From Pseudobacter sp. (GTDB lineage: Bacteria > Bacteroidota > Bacteroidia > Chitinophagales > Chitinophagaceae), in contig JAFIGX010000022.1 of assembly GCA_017849455.1 (NCBI GenBank), forward strand, positions 1 through 64,000: a stretch of 64,000 nucleotides of DNA. Reading direction: 5' to 3'. This document shows positions 7,877 through 16,823 of this stretch, piece after piece (within the stretch, counting starts at the first letter, position 1; every line of letters starts with the position of its first letter). A program made the position numbers and the translations under genes. The notes beneath the pieces are model-generated. The model was not told the origin of the DNA. It worked only from the letters and a program-made list of their open reading frames with translations, and did no database searches.

Positions 7877-9301
7877 ATGAGAACAAATCTATCCCTGCTC
7901 CTGCTGTTTACCAGCCTGAGCCTCCATACCCTCGCACAGGATTGCCCCTGCGCCAAAACTTTCGATAGTCTCAAAACCTATATTGAACGGAATTATGCCG
8001 GCGCCCATGACAAGATCACAGCTCAAACACAAGCCGCCTACGAGAGCCATACCCAACGCTATCGCCGCATAGCCCGCAATTCCCGCAAAGACGCCTATTG
8101 CCTCTATACCATGCGCACCTGGCCCCAATTCTTCAAAGACCATCATATTGCACTGACCACGACCGATAACGCTTCTCCCGAAGCGCTGCAAAAAGCCATT
8201 GCCGCAACGGAAATGATCACACTGAACCCAGCCACCATCGACGCTCTGCGAAAAAATACGGACGGACGCAATGTTGAAGGAATATATTCCAACGCCAGCT
8301 ATGAAGTGGCAGTAGTGAAAAATACCAAAGACATTCGCACATACGCCGGCGTGATCATCAGCTCGAAAGCCCCCGAATGGAGCCCCGGACAAGTGAAGCT
8401 CGAACTGATACCAACCGCTGATAAAGAGTTCGATGCCATCTGGTATTACAAAGATCACCATCCCGTATTCGGCCATGTCAGTTTCAGGAATGAGAACGGC
8501 CTGGTGCTCGAAGGCTGGACCAAAGCAGGTTACAACAAACCGGCTACAACTTTCAAACCACTTTTCGAAGAAGAAAGAAATGCAGTAGTGTTCTTCAAAC
8601 GGCTGGATTCTTCCACCAATTATCTCCGCATCACAGACTTCGATATTTCCCTGTATAGAAAGATAGATTCAGTGGTGAATGCAAACCTGGATGCGCTCAC
8701 TTCCAGACCCAAACTCATCATCGATCTGCGGGGCAATGGTGGCGGAGGCGACCGGTCGTACAGAAGTCTCAGGCCGTTGGTCTATACCCAACCTGTCAAC
8801 ACCATTGGCGTTGACCTCTGGGTAACGCCTGAGAACATCGCCGCCAATGAACGACTTTTTGCTGCGAACCCTGATATTCCCAAGGATTACATCGAACAGT
8901 ACAGGGCCAAAGTGAAAGAGGCAAAGAAAAGCAGCGGTGATTTCGTGAATGTATATGCCGATAGAAAAGATACCCTTACCAGTTCCTATGAATTTCCCTC
9001 AAAGGTTGCCGTTATCATCGATGGCAGGTGCGCCAGCACCACAGAACAGTTCCTGCTGGAGGCCCGGCAGAGCAAGAAAACGATCTTCTTCGGCGAAGCT
9101 TCCCAGGGTGTGCTGGATTATGCCAATATGCGTGAGAAGGATTTTACATGCCCGTCGTTTACCCTGGGTTATGCCACTACCCGCTCCCGCCGCATCGATG
9201 CAGGACTGGGAATCGATAACAAAGGTATCCGTCCCGATGTGAAGCTTGATTTCAAAAAAGACGATTGGTTCGAAGAGGTTAAAAAGAAACTAAACGATTA
9301 G
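7877..9301 (+). CDS. S41 family peptidase (C-terminal processing peptidase-like), secreted
   Basis: The 474-residue protein starts with a signal peptide (MRTNLSLLLLFTSLSLHTLAQ region). An N-terminal helical region is followed by a segment containing YKDHHPVFGHVSF. The S41 catalytic domain begins near KLIIDLRGNGGGG, about residue 280. The likely nucleophile is Ser387 in GRCASTTEQ, followed by GEASQG and a C-terminal RIDAGLGIDNKGIRPDV segment typical of S41 proteases. No PDZ domain is obvious, so it is closer to the tail-specific/interphotoreceptor-type S41 proteins than to CtpA. It should act in the envelope on unfolded or tagged proteins. It begins about 190 bases right of the CRISPR array and ends two bases before the convergent TPM gene. 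Confidence 0.88.
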   Translation: MRTNLSLLLLFTSLSLHTLAQDCPCAKTFDSLKTYIERNYAGAHDKITAQTQAAYESHTQRYRRIARNSRKDAYCLYTMRTWPQFFKDHHIALTTTDNASPEALQKAIAATEMITLNPATIDALRKNTDGRNVEGIYSNASYEVAVVKNTKDIRTYAGVIISSKAPEWSPGQVKLELIPTADKEFDAIWYYKDHHPVFGHVSFRNENGLVLEGWTKAGYNKPATTFKPLFEEERNAVVFFKRLDSSTNYLRITDFDISLYRKIDSVVNANLDALTSRPKLIIDLRGNGGGGDRSYRSLRPLVYTQPVNTIGVDLWVTPENIAANERLFAANPDIPKDYIEQYRAKVKEAKKSSGDFVNVYADRKDTLTSSYEFPSKVAVIIDGRCASTTEQFLLEARQSKKTIFFGEASQGVLDYANMREKDFTCPSFTLGYATTRSRRIDAGLGIDNKGIRPDVKLDFKKDDWFEEVKKKLND

Positions 9302-9303
9302 TG

Positions 9304-10092
9304 CTACCAGCTTCCGCTCGCTCCGCCACCTCCACTGCTGCCGCCGCCGAATCCGCCGAAGCCTCCGCCGCCGCCACCGGACCAACCACCACCTCCACCG
9401 CCTGACCAGCCGCCACCGCCTCCGCCGCCTGACCAACCTCCCGGCCAGATGATGGGGCCATAACCACGACGGCTCATGAACCCACCACCACCTCCGCGGT
9501 TGATGCTGGAAAAAACGATGATGAGAATAACGATGACAATAATCGCGATCAACCTCATCGTACCACCACTGCTGTTCCTTTGATGATAACCGGCAGGGGC
9601 CTTGTATTCCCCGGCCGCAGCTTTGATCAGTGATTCCGCTGCCTTTGCAAAGCCCTGGTAATAATCTTCCGAGCGAAAATTGGGGGCGAGATCATTGCGG
9701 ATGATCTGGTTAGCCGTAATATCAGGTATTGCGCCTTCAAGGCCATAACCTACTTCAATACGGATCTGACGGTCCTCTATAGCTGCCAGGATCAGCACCC
9801 CATTATGGGTCTTCTTATTACCGATGCCCCAGGAACGGTACATGCTCAGCGCCGTTTCTTCAATGGGACGACCATCGAGGGTTTTCACGGTAACAATGGC
9901 GATCTGGTTAGATGTGCTGTCGTCGTAAGCTACCAGCAGCTTTTCCAGGTTCTGCTTTTCATCGGCCTGCAACACACCGGCATGGTCGTTTACCAGGGCG
10001 TTGGGTTTATTCCTGATGATCTGATCTATATTCTGTGCCCATCCTGCAGTTGCAAAAAGGATACAGGAAAATATAATGAGAAGTCGCTTCAT
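9304..10092 (-). CDS. TPM-domain membrane protein with Gly-rich tail (YgcG family)
   Basis: The 262-residue protein has a signal peptide ending ATAGWAQ and a TPM domain (about residues 25-165) with VNDHAGVL, SNQIAIVTV and EVGYGLEGAIPD motifs. One transmembrane helix (LIAIIVIVILIIVFS, about 180-195) follows, then a tail made almost only of Gly with Trp, Ser and Phe (about 200-262). The TPM domain thus sits outside the cytoplasmic membrane with the tail on the other side. The family is repeatedly found with LemA and has been linked to envelope or photosystem repair in other organisms, but its bacterial role is unclear. It is the last gene of the lemA-TPM-TPM operon, 19 bases after the previous stop. 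Confidence 0.88.
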   Translation of the reverse strand: MKRLLIIFSCILFATAGWAQNIDQIIRNKPNALVNDHAGVLQADEKQNLEKLLVAYDDSTSNQIAIVTVKTLDGRPIEETALSMYRSWGIGNKKTHNGVLILAAIEDRQIRIEVGYGLEGAIPDITANQIIRNDLAPNFRSEDYYQGFAKAAESLIKAAAGEYKAPAGYHQRNSSGGTMRLIAIIVIVILIIVFSSINRGGGGGFMSRRGYGPIIWPGGWSGGGGGGGWSGGGGGGWSGGGGGGFGGFGGGSSGGGGASGSW

Positions 10093-10111
10093 TAATTAGG
10101 AGTGTTCATGA

Positions 10112-10573
10112 TTACCTGCCAAAAACAATGTCATCCGGCAATTCATTTTTATCGGTGTCCTTATCGTAAGGGAAATGCTCATGCAGTGCGTTTCCCACAT
10201 CTTCTATTACCTGAACGATGGCATCGGCATAATGTTCCTGCTGAAAATGCTTTTTCATTGCTGCCACTTCCTTATTCCAAAATACGTCGCCCACTTTTTG
10301 ATGAATACCCTGGTCTGCGAATACGGCAAACTGGTGGTCGCGCACTGCTACGTAGACCAGTACGGCATTATGATCTTTCGTGAGGTCCATCTTCAGGCCC
10401 CAGAACACTTCAGCGGCCCTGTGGAGCGGGTCCACGAACCGGCACCGGTTCTCGACAAATACACGCACTTCGCCACTGGTTGTGCGTTCGGCAGACTGTA
10501 TGGCCGACTTGATCCGCTCTCTTTCTTCATGAGAGAAGAATTCTGCTTTTCGGGAGAATGGGAAAAAAGCCAT
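10112..10573 (-). CDS. short TPM-domain protein
   Basis: The 153-residue protein consists of one TPM domain with the SGEVRVFVENRC and HQFAVFADQGIHQKVG motifs. There is no signal peptide or transmembrane segment, so this paralogue is probably cytoplasmic or associated with the inner face of the membrane. It sits between lemA (18 bases away) and the longer TPM protein (19 bases away) on the same strand. This three-gene order is common in Bacteroidota and supports a shared, still undefined role of LemA and TPM proteins. Confidence 0.85.
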   Translation of the reverse strand: MAFFPFSRKAEFFSHEERERIKSAIQSAERTTSGEVRVFVENRCRFVDPLHRAAEVFWGLKMDLTKDHNAVLVYVAVRDHQFAVFADQGIHQKVGDVFWNKEVAAMKKHFQQEHYADAIVQVIEDVGNALHEHFPYDKDTDKNELPDDIVFGR

Positions 10574-10591
10574 GAATTATTTTCCAGGTGT

Positions 10592-11182
10592 TTAGAATTT
10601 AACTTCAGGCGCTTTTTCTGCACCCGGATCTGCACGGAACGATTCTTTTTGTTTGAAGCCGAACATCCCCGCAAAAATATTATTGGGGAACCTGCGCACG
10701 GTAGTATTATATCCTTGTACGGCTGTATTGAAATCATTACGGGATACTTTGATCCTGTTTTCCGTTCCTTCCAGTTGCTTTTGCAGGTCCATGAAATTCT
10801 GATTGGCCTTGAGATCGGGATACCTTTCCACGGTGACCAGCAAACGGCTCAATGCACCACTCAATTCACCCTGTGCCTGCTGGAACTGTGCGATCTTTTC
10901 AGGGCTGAGGTCATTGGCATTGATGTTCACGGAAGTAGCCTTGGCCCTTGCCTCGATCACTTTGGTCAATGTTTCCTGTTCAAAATTAGCATAACCCTTT
11001 ACGGTATTGACCAGGTTGGGGATCAGGTCGGCCCTGCGCTGGTAATCACTCTGCACGTTGCCCCATTTTGCTTTTACTTCCTCATCCAGTTTTACCATAC
11101 TGTTGTAGCCATTGCAGCCACAACCGCCGAGAATAAGAATAAATACGACGATAACGATGAGAACAAGATTTCGGGATTTCAT
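10592..11182 (-). CDS. lemA: LemA family protein
   Basis: The 196-residue protein has an N-terminal hydrophobic helix ending in LGGC, which could act as a lipobox. The LemA signatures follow: LDEEVKAKWGNVQSDYQRR, DLIPNLVNTVKGYA and a C-terminal YNTTVRRFPNNI...FGF segment. LemA proteins are helical bundles exposed outside the cytoplasmic membrane; their molecular function is not settled. It is the first gene of a three-gene minus-strand operon with two TPM-domain proteins. The start at 11182 is supported by the signal sequence that begins there. Confidence 0.93.
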   Translation of the reverse strand: MKSRNLVLIVIVVFILILGGCGCNGYNSMVKLDEEVKAKWGNVQSDYQRRADLIPNLVNTVKGYANFEQETLTKVIEARAKATSVNINANDLSPEKIAQFQQAQGELSGALSRLLVTVERYPDLKANQNFMDLQKQLEGTENRIKVSRNDFNTAVQGYNTTVRRFPNNIFAGMFGFKQKESFRADPGAEKAPEVKF

Positions 11183-11318
11183 TTTCGTTTAGATTTGATT
11201 ACGTATTAAAATTAACACTTTTGCGAATCCGGGCAAGTAAAATTTGTGTTGCCCTTCTCCAACGCACACGGCATGGTTTTCGTACCTATCATTGGTATCC
11301 AATCCTAAAAAATATTAC

Positions 11319-12413
11319 ATGCAACACCTTGTTTATTCCACTATCCTGCTTTTCTTGCTGATCTTTTCAGCCTGCAAGAAGAAAAACGACCCGCCACAAG
11401 TACCGGTCGAGACCACAGACCGCGTGCTCACACAGAACCTGAGCTATCCCTGGGAGATACTTTGGGGGCCCGATAATTTCATCTGGATAACGGAAAGAGG
11501 CGGCAGGATCAGCCGCGTACATCCAACCAGCGGCGCTGTTACTCCATTGTTGAGCATCGCAGACGTGCAATCGCAAAATGAAGGCGGACTGCTCGGTATG
11601 GCATTACATCCCGAGTTCAACACCAGTCCACAGGTATTCGTAGCCTATAACTATAATAATGGGGGTAACTACCGCGAAAAGATCGTCCGTTATACCTATA
11701 ATGGCGCCACGCTCGTGAGCCCTGTGGTCCTGCTCGACAATCTCGATGCAGCCAGCATCCACAACGGCAGCCGCTTGCTGATCGTGAACGGAAAATTATT
11801 TATCACCACCGGTGATGCCGGCAATTCCGCCCTTGCGCAAAACACTTCTTCCCTGAATGGCAAAATACTTCGCATAAACCTGGACGGTAGTATCCCATTC
11901 GATAATCCCACACCCGGGAGTGCTATCTGGACCCTTGGGCACCGTAACACGCAGGGGCTGGTATTTGCCAATAATATCCTGTACAGTTCAGAACATGGGC
12001 CTAGCAATGATGATGAGATCAATATCATCCAGAAAGGCAGGAACTATGGTTGGCCCAATGTGCAGGGCTTTTGTGATCAGACCAGTGAGCAGAGTTTTTG
12101 TTCCGCGAATAATGTGCGCGAGCCTTTGAAGGTCTGGACGCCTACACTGGCAGTGTGCGGGTTGGACTACTACGATAAAGACCTGATCCCACAATGGAAA
12201 AATTCACTGCTGCTTTGCACCCTCAAAGGCAGTCGCCTGTTGCAACTGACGTTGAACGGATCGAAAGATAATATCACCAACACTACCGAATTCTACCAGA
12301 ACAGTTATGGACGGTTAAGAGACCTGTGCATCTCACCGGAAGGGAAGGTTTATTTATGTACGAGCAATGGGGGCAGTGATAAGATCATCGAGATCTCGAG
12401 GAAAGAGCTATGA
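11319..12413 (+). CDS. PQQ-dependent sugar dehydrogenase (soluble aldose/sorbosone dehydrogenase type), lipoprotein
   Basis: The start at 11319 gives a lipoprotein signal (MQHLVYSTILLFLLIFSAC), so I prefer it over the upstream in-frame Met at 11244. The 364-residue mature chain is a six-bladed beta-propeller of the glucose/sorbosone dehydrogenase family. Visible motifs are LSYPWEILWGPDNFIWITER near the start, GGLLGMALHPEF, the LGHRNTQGL segment and SEHGPSNDDEINII...GRNYGWP. It should oxidise aldose sugars in the periplasm using PQQ. No PQQ synthesis genes are in the window. Its stop overlaps the end of the convergent pgk by six bases. Confidence 0.9.
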   Translation: MQHLVYSTILLFLLIFSACKKKNDPPQVPVETTDRVLTQNLSYPWEILWGPDNFIWITERGGRISRVHPTSGAVTPLLSIADVQSQNEGGLLGMALHPEFNTSPQVFVAYNYNNGGNYREKIVRYTYNGATLVSPVVLLDNLDAASIHNGSRLLIVNGKLFITTGDAGNSALAQNTSSLNGKILRINLDGSIPFDNPTPGSAIWTLGHRNTQGLVFANNILYSSEHGPSNDDEINIIQKGRNYGWPNVQGFCDQTSEQSFCSANNVREPLKVWTPTLAVCGLDYYDKDLIPQWKNSLLLCTLKGSRLLQLTLNGSKDNITNTTEFYQNSYGRLRDLCISPEGKVYLCTSNGGSDKIIEISRKEL

Positions 12414-13625
12414 GTTGATCGCCGCAATGCCCGGCAATTCTTTTCCTTCGAAATATTCGAGCATGGCGCCGCCGCCGGTGGACACATAGCTTACCTTATC
12501 GGTAAAACCGAACTGGTTCACTGCGGCCACCGAATCGCCGCCACCTACGAGGGAGAAAGCACCATTCTGGGTGGCTGTTGCCACTGCCGTAGCAATGGTT
12601 TTAGTGCCGTGCTGGAATTTTTCCATTTCAAAAACGCCCATGGGGCCATTCCATAAAATTGTTTTCGATCGTTTGATCACGTTGGCGAATTGCTCGCAGG
12701 CCATGGGGCCGATATCCAGTCCCATCCAGCCATCAGGGATATTATTACTGGGCGCGGTGGAGGTTTGCGCCTGGGCATCGAACTTATCGGCGATCACGGA
12801 ATCGGAGGGCAGGTGTATCCTTACGCCTTTGGCCTCCGCTTTTTTCAGCAGGTCGAGGGCTGTTTGGAGGCGGTCATCTTCACAGAGTGATTTTGCGATC
12901 TTTCCCCCCTGTGCTTTTTCAAAGGTATAGGCCATACCACCACCGATAATGATATCGGTAGCTCTTTCGAGCAGGTTCTCGATGATGAGGATCTTATCGG
13001 AAACTTTGGCGCCGCCGATAATAGCGGTGAATGGCTTTTGCGATTCGTGTAATACCTTTTCGGCGCTGGCCACTTCTCCTTCCATCAATAATCCGAACAT
13101 CTTTTTCCCTGCCGGAAAAAATTTTGCGATCACTGCCGTGGAGGCGTGTGCGCGGTGTGCGGTACCGAAAGCGTCGTTCACATACACATCTCCCAGTTTG
13201 GAGAGTTTCTGTGCGAAAGCTTCATCCCCTTTTTCTTCTTCTTTATAGAAGCGGAGGTTTTCGAGCAGCAACACTTCCCAGGGCTTCATCATATTGGCGG
13301 TAAGAAAAGCCTGCTCACCGATACAATCATTCGCAAAGAGAACAGTTGCTTTGGGTGTTCTTTCACCAGGAGGGTTGAGCAGTTCGGTGAGATGGGGCAC
13401 CAGGTGTTTGAGTGAATATTTTTCAGTGGGACCGTCTTTCGGCCGGCCGAGGTGGCTCATGAGGATCACACTACCGCCGTCGTTCAGGATCTTCTGGATG
13501 GTGGGCAGGGCGGCCCTCATGCGGGTGTCGTCGGTAATGGCATACTGATCGTTGAGGGGAACGTTGAAATCAACGCGGACCAGTGCTTTTTGTCCTTTGA
13601 AATTGTATTGGCTGAATGTAGACAT
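12408..13625 (-). CDS. pgk: phosphoglycerate kinase
   Basis: Glycolytic enzyme that makes ATP from 1,3-bisphosphoglycerate in the cytoplasm. The 405-residue protein has the N-terminal substrate site RVDFNVPLND, the SHLGRPK motif, LENLRFYKEEE, the hinge FTAIIGGAKVSDK, and the C-terminal nucleotide loop LVGGGDSVAAV with YVSTGGGAMLEY. It lies 126 bases downstream of gapA on the same strand, so the two glycolytic genes probably form one transcript. That spacer carries an inverted repeat. The 3' end overlaps a convergent gene by six bases. Confidence 0.98.
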   Translation of the reverse strand: MSTFSQYNFKGQKALVRVDFNVPLNDQYAITDDTRMRAALPTIQKILNDGGSVILMSHLGRPKDGPTEKYSLKHLVPHLTELLNPPGERTPKATVLFANDCIGEQAFLTANMMKPWEVLLLENLRFYKEEEKGDEAFAQKLSKLGDVYVNDAFGTAHRAHASTAVIAKFFPAGKKMFGLLMEGEVASAEKVLHESQKPFTAIIGGAKVSDKILIIENLLERATDIIIGGGMAYTFEKAQGGKIAKSLCEDDRLQTALDLLKKAEAKGVRIHLPSDSVIADKFDAQAQTSTAPSNNIPDGWMGLDIGPMACEQFANVIKRSKTILWNGPMGVFEMEKFQHGTKTIATAVATATQNGAFSLVGGGDSVAAVNQFGFTDKVSYVSTGGGAMLEYFEGKELPGIAAINS

Positions 13626-13659
13626 GAGGATGATTTGAGAAAGATGTGGCGATTGGAAG

Positions 13660-13750
13660 ATCGAGGTCGGAGGTCAGAAGTCGGAGGGATCATTTATCCG
13701 GAACTTACCTATCCGCTTGCACTTCCTGCTTCCGACCTCGTACTTCGTAC
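13660..13750. repeat. inverted GAGGTCGG-type intergenic repeat between gapA and pgk
   Basis: CGAGGTCGGA (13662-13671) and TCCGACCTCG (13731-13740) form a perfect 10-bp inverted repeat. They are flanked by shorter related units (AGGTCAGAAGTCGGAGG to the left, GTACTTCGTAC to the right). Such GTCGGA/GTACGAA phrases look like a dispersed intergenic repeat family rather than coding DNA. It could fold in the gapA-pgk mRNA. Confidence 0.6.
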
Positions 13751-13751
13751 A

Positions 13752-14762
13752 TCATTTTATCAGGCCGGCGAAATAATGCACGGTGCGGACCAACTGGCTT
13801 ACATAGCTCATTTCATTATCGTACCAGCTCACCACGCGAACGAGTTGGGTATCTCCTACGTTCTGTACGCGGGTTTGGGTGGCATCGAAATAGGAACCGA
13901 AGGTAATACCGATGATATCGCTGCTCACGATCTCGTCTTCCGTATAACCGAAACTTTCATTGGCGGCTGCTTTCATGGCTGCGTTGATCTCGGCAACGGT
14001 TGTCTTTTTGGAAACGATGGCAGTGAGCTCGGTGAGTGAGCCGGTGAGTACCGGTACACGCTGGGCAGAACCATCGAGCTTGCCTTTGAGGCCGGGCAGA
14101 ACCAGTCCGATCGCTTTAGCGGCGCCAGTGCTGTTGGGAACGACATTCTGAGCGGCGGCGCGGGCGCGGCGGAGGTCACCTTTGGGATGGGGGGCGTCCT
14201 GTGTATTCTGGTCGTTGGTATAGGCATGGATGGTGGTCATCAGGCCATTCAGGATACCAAATGATTTGTCGAGGGTATCTGCCATAGGGGCCAGGCAGTT
14301 GGTGGTACAGGAAGCGCAACTGATGATGGTTTCAGAGCCATCGAGAATATGGTGGTTAACATTGAAAACGATGGTCTTGAGGTCGCCGGTGGCAGGTGCG
14401 GAGATCACTACTTTTTTAGCGCCTGCGGTAAGGTGGGCAGCGGCTTTATCCTTATCGGTGAAGAAGCCGGTACATTCGAGCACTACGTCTACCCCGTGGT
14501 CTTTCCAGGGGATTTCGGCAGGATTTTTCTGGGCGTAGATCTTTACCTCGTCACCATTCACTATGATGGAGTTGTCGGTGGATTTAACTTCGGCATCGAA
14601 CCGTCCCTGAGCGCTGTCGTATTTCAGCAGGTGGGCCAATACTTTGGGACTGGTGAGATCATTGATCGCTACTACGTCGATGCCTTCCATTTGGTAGATT
14701 TGGCGATATACCAATCGGCCAATGCGACCGAAACCGTTGATCGCCACTTTAACTGTACTCAT
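13752..14762 (-). CDS. gapA: glyceraldehyde-3-phosphate dehydrogenase, type I
   Basis: Glycolytic enzyme oxidising glyceraldehyde-3-phosphate with NAD. The 336-residue protein has the Rossmann motif INGFGRIGR at 9-17, AIND with Asp35 near the expected NAD-discriminating position, and the catalytic SCASCTTNC motif with Cys152. The C-terminal WYDNEMSY motif is present. It is followed by pgk on the same strand. The 196 bases before its start are AT-rich and contain both its unseen promoter and the divergent tRNA-Glu promoter. Confidence 0.98.
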   Translation of the reverse strand: MSTVKVAINGFGRIGRLVYRQIYQMEGIDVVAINDLTSPKVLAHLLKYDSAQGRFDAEVKSTDNSIIVNGDEVKIYAQKNPAEIPWKDHGVDVVLECTGFFTDKDKAAAHLTAGAKKVVISAPATGDLKTIVFNVNHHILDGSETIISCASCTTNCLAPMADTLDKSFGILNGLMTTIHAYTNDQNTQDAPHPKGDLRRARAAAQNVVPNSTGAAKAIGLVLPGLKGKLDGSAQRVPVLTGSLTELTAIVSKKTTVAEINAAMKAAANESFGYTEDEIVSSDIIGITFGSYFDATQTRVQNVGDTQLVRVVSWYDNEMSYVSQLVRTVHYFAGLIK

Positions 14763-14924
14763 TGTGAGGTGTAATTTAAATGTTTAAAAATGCGGGGCGA
14801 AGTTACGTTATTGGTATCAAAAAGAATTTGATCAATTTGTTGTCTGAACGATTGTCTGGTTTGGTTTGAAATGTTTAGGAATTTTCGAAATCCGGGTAAA
14901 ATTGGCGGCAATTTTTGAATTTTA

Positions 14925-14956
14925 TTTGGCGGGAAAGGGGTGGCTGCCTATCTTTG
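14925..14956 (+). promoter_or_regulatory. promoter of tRNA-Glu
   Basis: TTTG (14925-14928), 20 bases, then TATCTTTG (14949-14956). Both elements match the Bacteroidota consensus. The predicted start is about eight bases before the tRNA. Confidence 0.75.
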
Positions 14957-14970
14957 CCCTCCCCAAAAAC

Positions 14971-15042
14971 GCCGCGTTCGTCTAAGGGCTAGGACACCAC
15001 CCTTTCACGGTGGTGATACGGGTTCGAATCCCGTACGCGGTA
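14971..15042 (+). tRNA. tRNA-Glu (anticodon TTC)
   Basis: The sequence folds as a tRNA. The acceptor arm pairs GCCGCGT with ACGCGGT (first pair G-U). The anticodon stem CCACC/GGTGG (14997-15001, 15009-15013) encloses loop CTTTCAC with anticodon TTC at 15004-15006. The T arm is CGGGTTCGAATCCCG. CCA is not encoded. A dedicated promoter precedes it. Confidence 0.96.
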
Positions 15043-15077
15043 CAAAATGGCAGTCTCTGCCAAATCTAAAAAAGGAT

Positions 15078-15114
15078 AAAACCTGTATCAGCACGGAGTT
15101 TGAGCAGGTTTTTT
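15078..15114 (+). terminator. probable terminator of tRNA-Glu
   Basis: AAAACCTG (15078-15085) pairs with CAGGTTTT (15105-15112), with a 19-base loop and a T run at 15109-15114. It lies 36 bases after the tRNA. The long loop makes it weaker than the other terminators here. Confidence 0.6.
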
Positions 15115-15278
15115 CATTTTTTAACTACTCGCCAACTCCCGCTAATTCCCGACGATTTTGTTACACTTTTTGTTACACTTTTCTGGCACCCAGGTTGGTT
15201 CCCTGATAGGGTTCGAACCTGAAATTTTAACATCCGCGAATAACAATACAACACCGATTAATATGTTGGTATAAATCA
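15115..15278. other. possible old integration scar next to tRNA-Glu
   Basis: There is no gene here. The sequence has a tandem direct repeat TTTGTTACACTT at about 15157-15180. At about 15209-15220 it has AGGGTTCGAACC, which resembles the T-arm end of the tRNA just upstream. tRNA 3' ends are common attachment sites for integrative elements, but no integrase is present. This is an inference from short matches only. Confidence 0.3.
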
Positions 15279-16502
15279 TTAATACAAAAAGCCAAATAAC
15301 CATAGAGGCACTTTAGTACCTATGCCTGTTTCTATATCATCGGCCGCTACCAGGTAATTTTTATGCTCTTTGACTTGTGAAGTGCTTTTCGCTTTACCAC
15401 CAACTTCTATGGCAATATTTTTTACAAGGAAATCCCCCTCCTGCGGTGCATGAACTTCAATGCCCGCATTTAAGAGCTGGCTTAAAAGAAATGTTTCTCT
15501 AATATTACCGATATCCGGTTTTTCAGTAAGCGCATAAGCGAGATTGGTATTTTCGAGATATATTTTATCTGGCTTTTGCAACGTTGAAACACCTTTTCCC
15601 TCTGCTGAAAGAACATTTAATAAACGGGCGTCCTTCAATTGATAAATATATTGGTATACGCTGTCACGGCTCATATCGAGCTTTCTTGCCAAAGCTGCAA
15701 TGTTAGGTTTAAAGGGTACTGATTCAGCAATAACACCCAATAGTTTTTTTACTTTTATGGCCGTTCCTGCGTTATAGGATGCTATGTAAGAGAGATCGGT
15801 ATCTACAATAGCATTGACTACCTGCTCTAATTTTACCAAATACTCATTTTCCCCTTCAGCAATAATAGGCAGGTACCCGTTTTGAAGATATTTTCTGAAT
15901 AAAGGAAGAGGTTGTAGCTGTTCAAGAATATGTTGACTGAAAGGGCGATGGTTGCCTGGAATATCTTTTACGGTTATTATGTCGAAATTATTCCCTGTTG
16001 TAAACGATAAATACTCTCTGAAAGAAAGACCTGGCAAGGAATAGGTAATTACTCTTCTGCTGAGATCTGCTTCGCCCCTGTATATATCCAAAGCAGATGA
16101 AGCTGAAAAAACTACGTGCATTTCCGGGAGGCCGTCATAAATGTTCTTTAACTCCCGCGACCAGTTCGGATACTTATGAACCTCGTCGATAAATAATATT
16201 CTCCCCCCTTGTTTATACCAATCAGTAGCAGTTTCCAAAAGGCTATGATTGTAAAACCAGGTATGATCGGCAGTTATATAAAGCGCGGTGGAAGGTAAAG
16301 CCACGTCAAATTTTAAGTGTTGCAATATTAACGTGGTCTTTCCTGCGCCTCTCGGCCCTTTTATACCTATCATACGTTGCTTCCAGTTAATTTGCTGATG
16401 CAAATAACGCCTGAAGGTATTGGTCACATTACGTAATAAGCTGTCCTGAAATTCAAACAAAACATCCATAAAAGTGTCGTTGGAGAAGGCAAAATTAGTC
16501 AT
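15279..16502 (-). CDS. AAA-family ATPase with DUF4143 C-terminal domain
   Basis: The 407-residue protein has a Walker A motif GPRGAGKTTL (about residue 49), a Walker B with LFIDEVHKYPNW, and a sensor-like VVFSASSALDI segment, as in the AAA_14 family. The middle contains a winged-helix-like region (ARKLDMSRDSVYQYIYQLKDARLL). The end has the DUF4143/nuclease-like core EVHAPQEGDFLVKNIAIEVGGK, with Glu and Lys resembling a PD-(D/E)xK site. Proteins of this type are abundant and often strain-variable in bacteria; the biological role is unknown. It faces the tRNA-Glu gene and stands alone, which fits an acquired gene. The start at 16502 or the Met 11 codons later are both possible. Confidence 0.85.
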   Translation of the reverse strand: MTNFAFSNDTFMDVLFEFQDSLLRNVTNTFRRYLHQQINWKQRMIGIKGPRGAGKTTLILQHLKFDVALPSTALYITADHTWFYNHSLLETATDWYKQGGRILFIDEVHKYPNWSRELKNIYDGLPEMHVVFSASSALDIYRGEADLSRRVITYSLPGLSFREYLSFTTGNNFDIITVKDIPGNHRPFSQHILEQLQPLPLFRKYLQNGYLPIIAEGENEYLVKLEQVVNAIVDTDLSYIASYNAGTAIKVKKLLGVIAESVPFKPNIAALARKLDMSRDSVYQYIYQLKDARLLNVLSAEGKGVSTLQKPDKIYLENTNLAYALTEKPDIGNIRETFLLSQLLNAGIEVHAPQEGDFLVKNIAIEVGGKAKSTSQVKEHKNYLVAADDIETGIGTKVPLWLFGFLY

Positions 16503-16823
16503 TTATTGTCGATCCGAAAAGACATTTTATTTTTTAAGGTAATTTTATCTAATTGAAATACAGTTATTTATTCTCACAAAACTCCGTCAGCGATTCAATC
16601 GCCCGGCTCGAATTTCGCCCCACCACGGGTACAATTAGTTTAAAAGGCCCATAATTTTCAGATAATAGGCCTTTTGTTATTCGGATGCCCTCCGTAATCA
16701 ACCCTTGCTCTTTACATTTCATAAGATGTTCAATACTTCATTGCAAACGAATTCGCTCGAACATTCTAACAAATTACTCAATGTACTGAGTATAATTACT
16801 CAAAATATAGTTGAGAACTATTC
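16503..16823. other. intergenic region without a recognised gene
   Basis: This 321-base AT-rich stretch lies between two minus-strand genes. I see no convincing frame. TACTCA (16775-16780) and TGAGTA (16787-16792) form a small inverted repeat close to the end of the WG-repeat gene. No T run marks it as a terminator. Confidence 0.5.

Noticed and set aside
7877..9301. S41 peptidase as part of a CRISPR-associated protease system
   Set aside because: It has a signal peptide and so is exported. Nothing links it to the array beyond position.
9279..9467. Ala/Val-rich frame at the Gly-rich end of the TPM protein
   Set aside because: It arises from another frame of the repetitive GGC/GCC-rich coding sequence of the real Gly-rich tail.
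14940..15206. Reading frame spanning tRNA-Glu
   Set aside because: It reads through the tRNA and its terminator; the tRNA fold is unambiguous.
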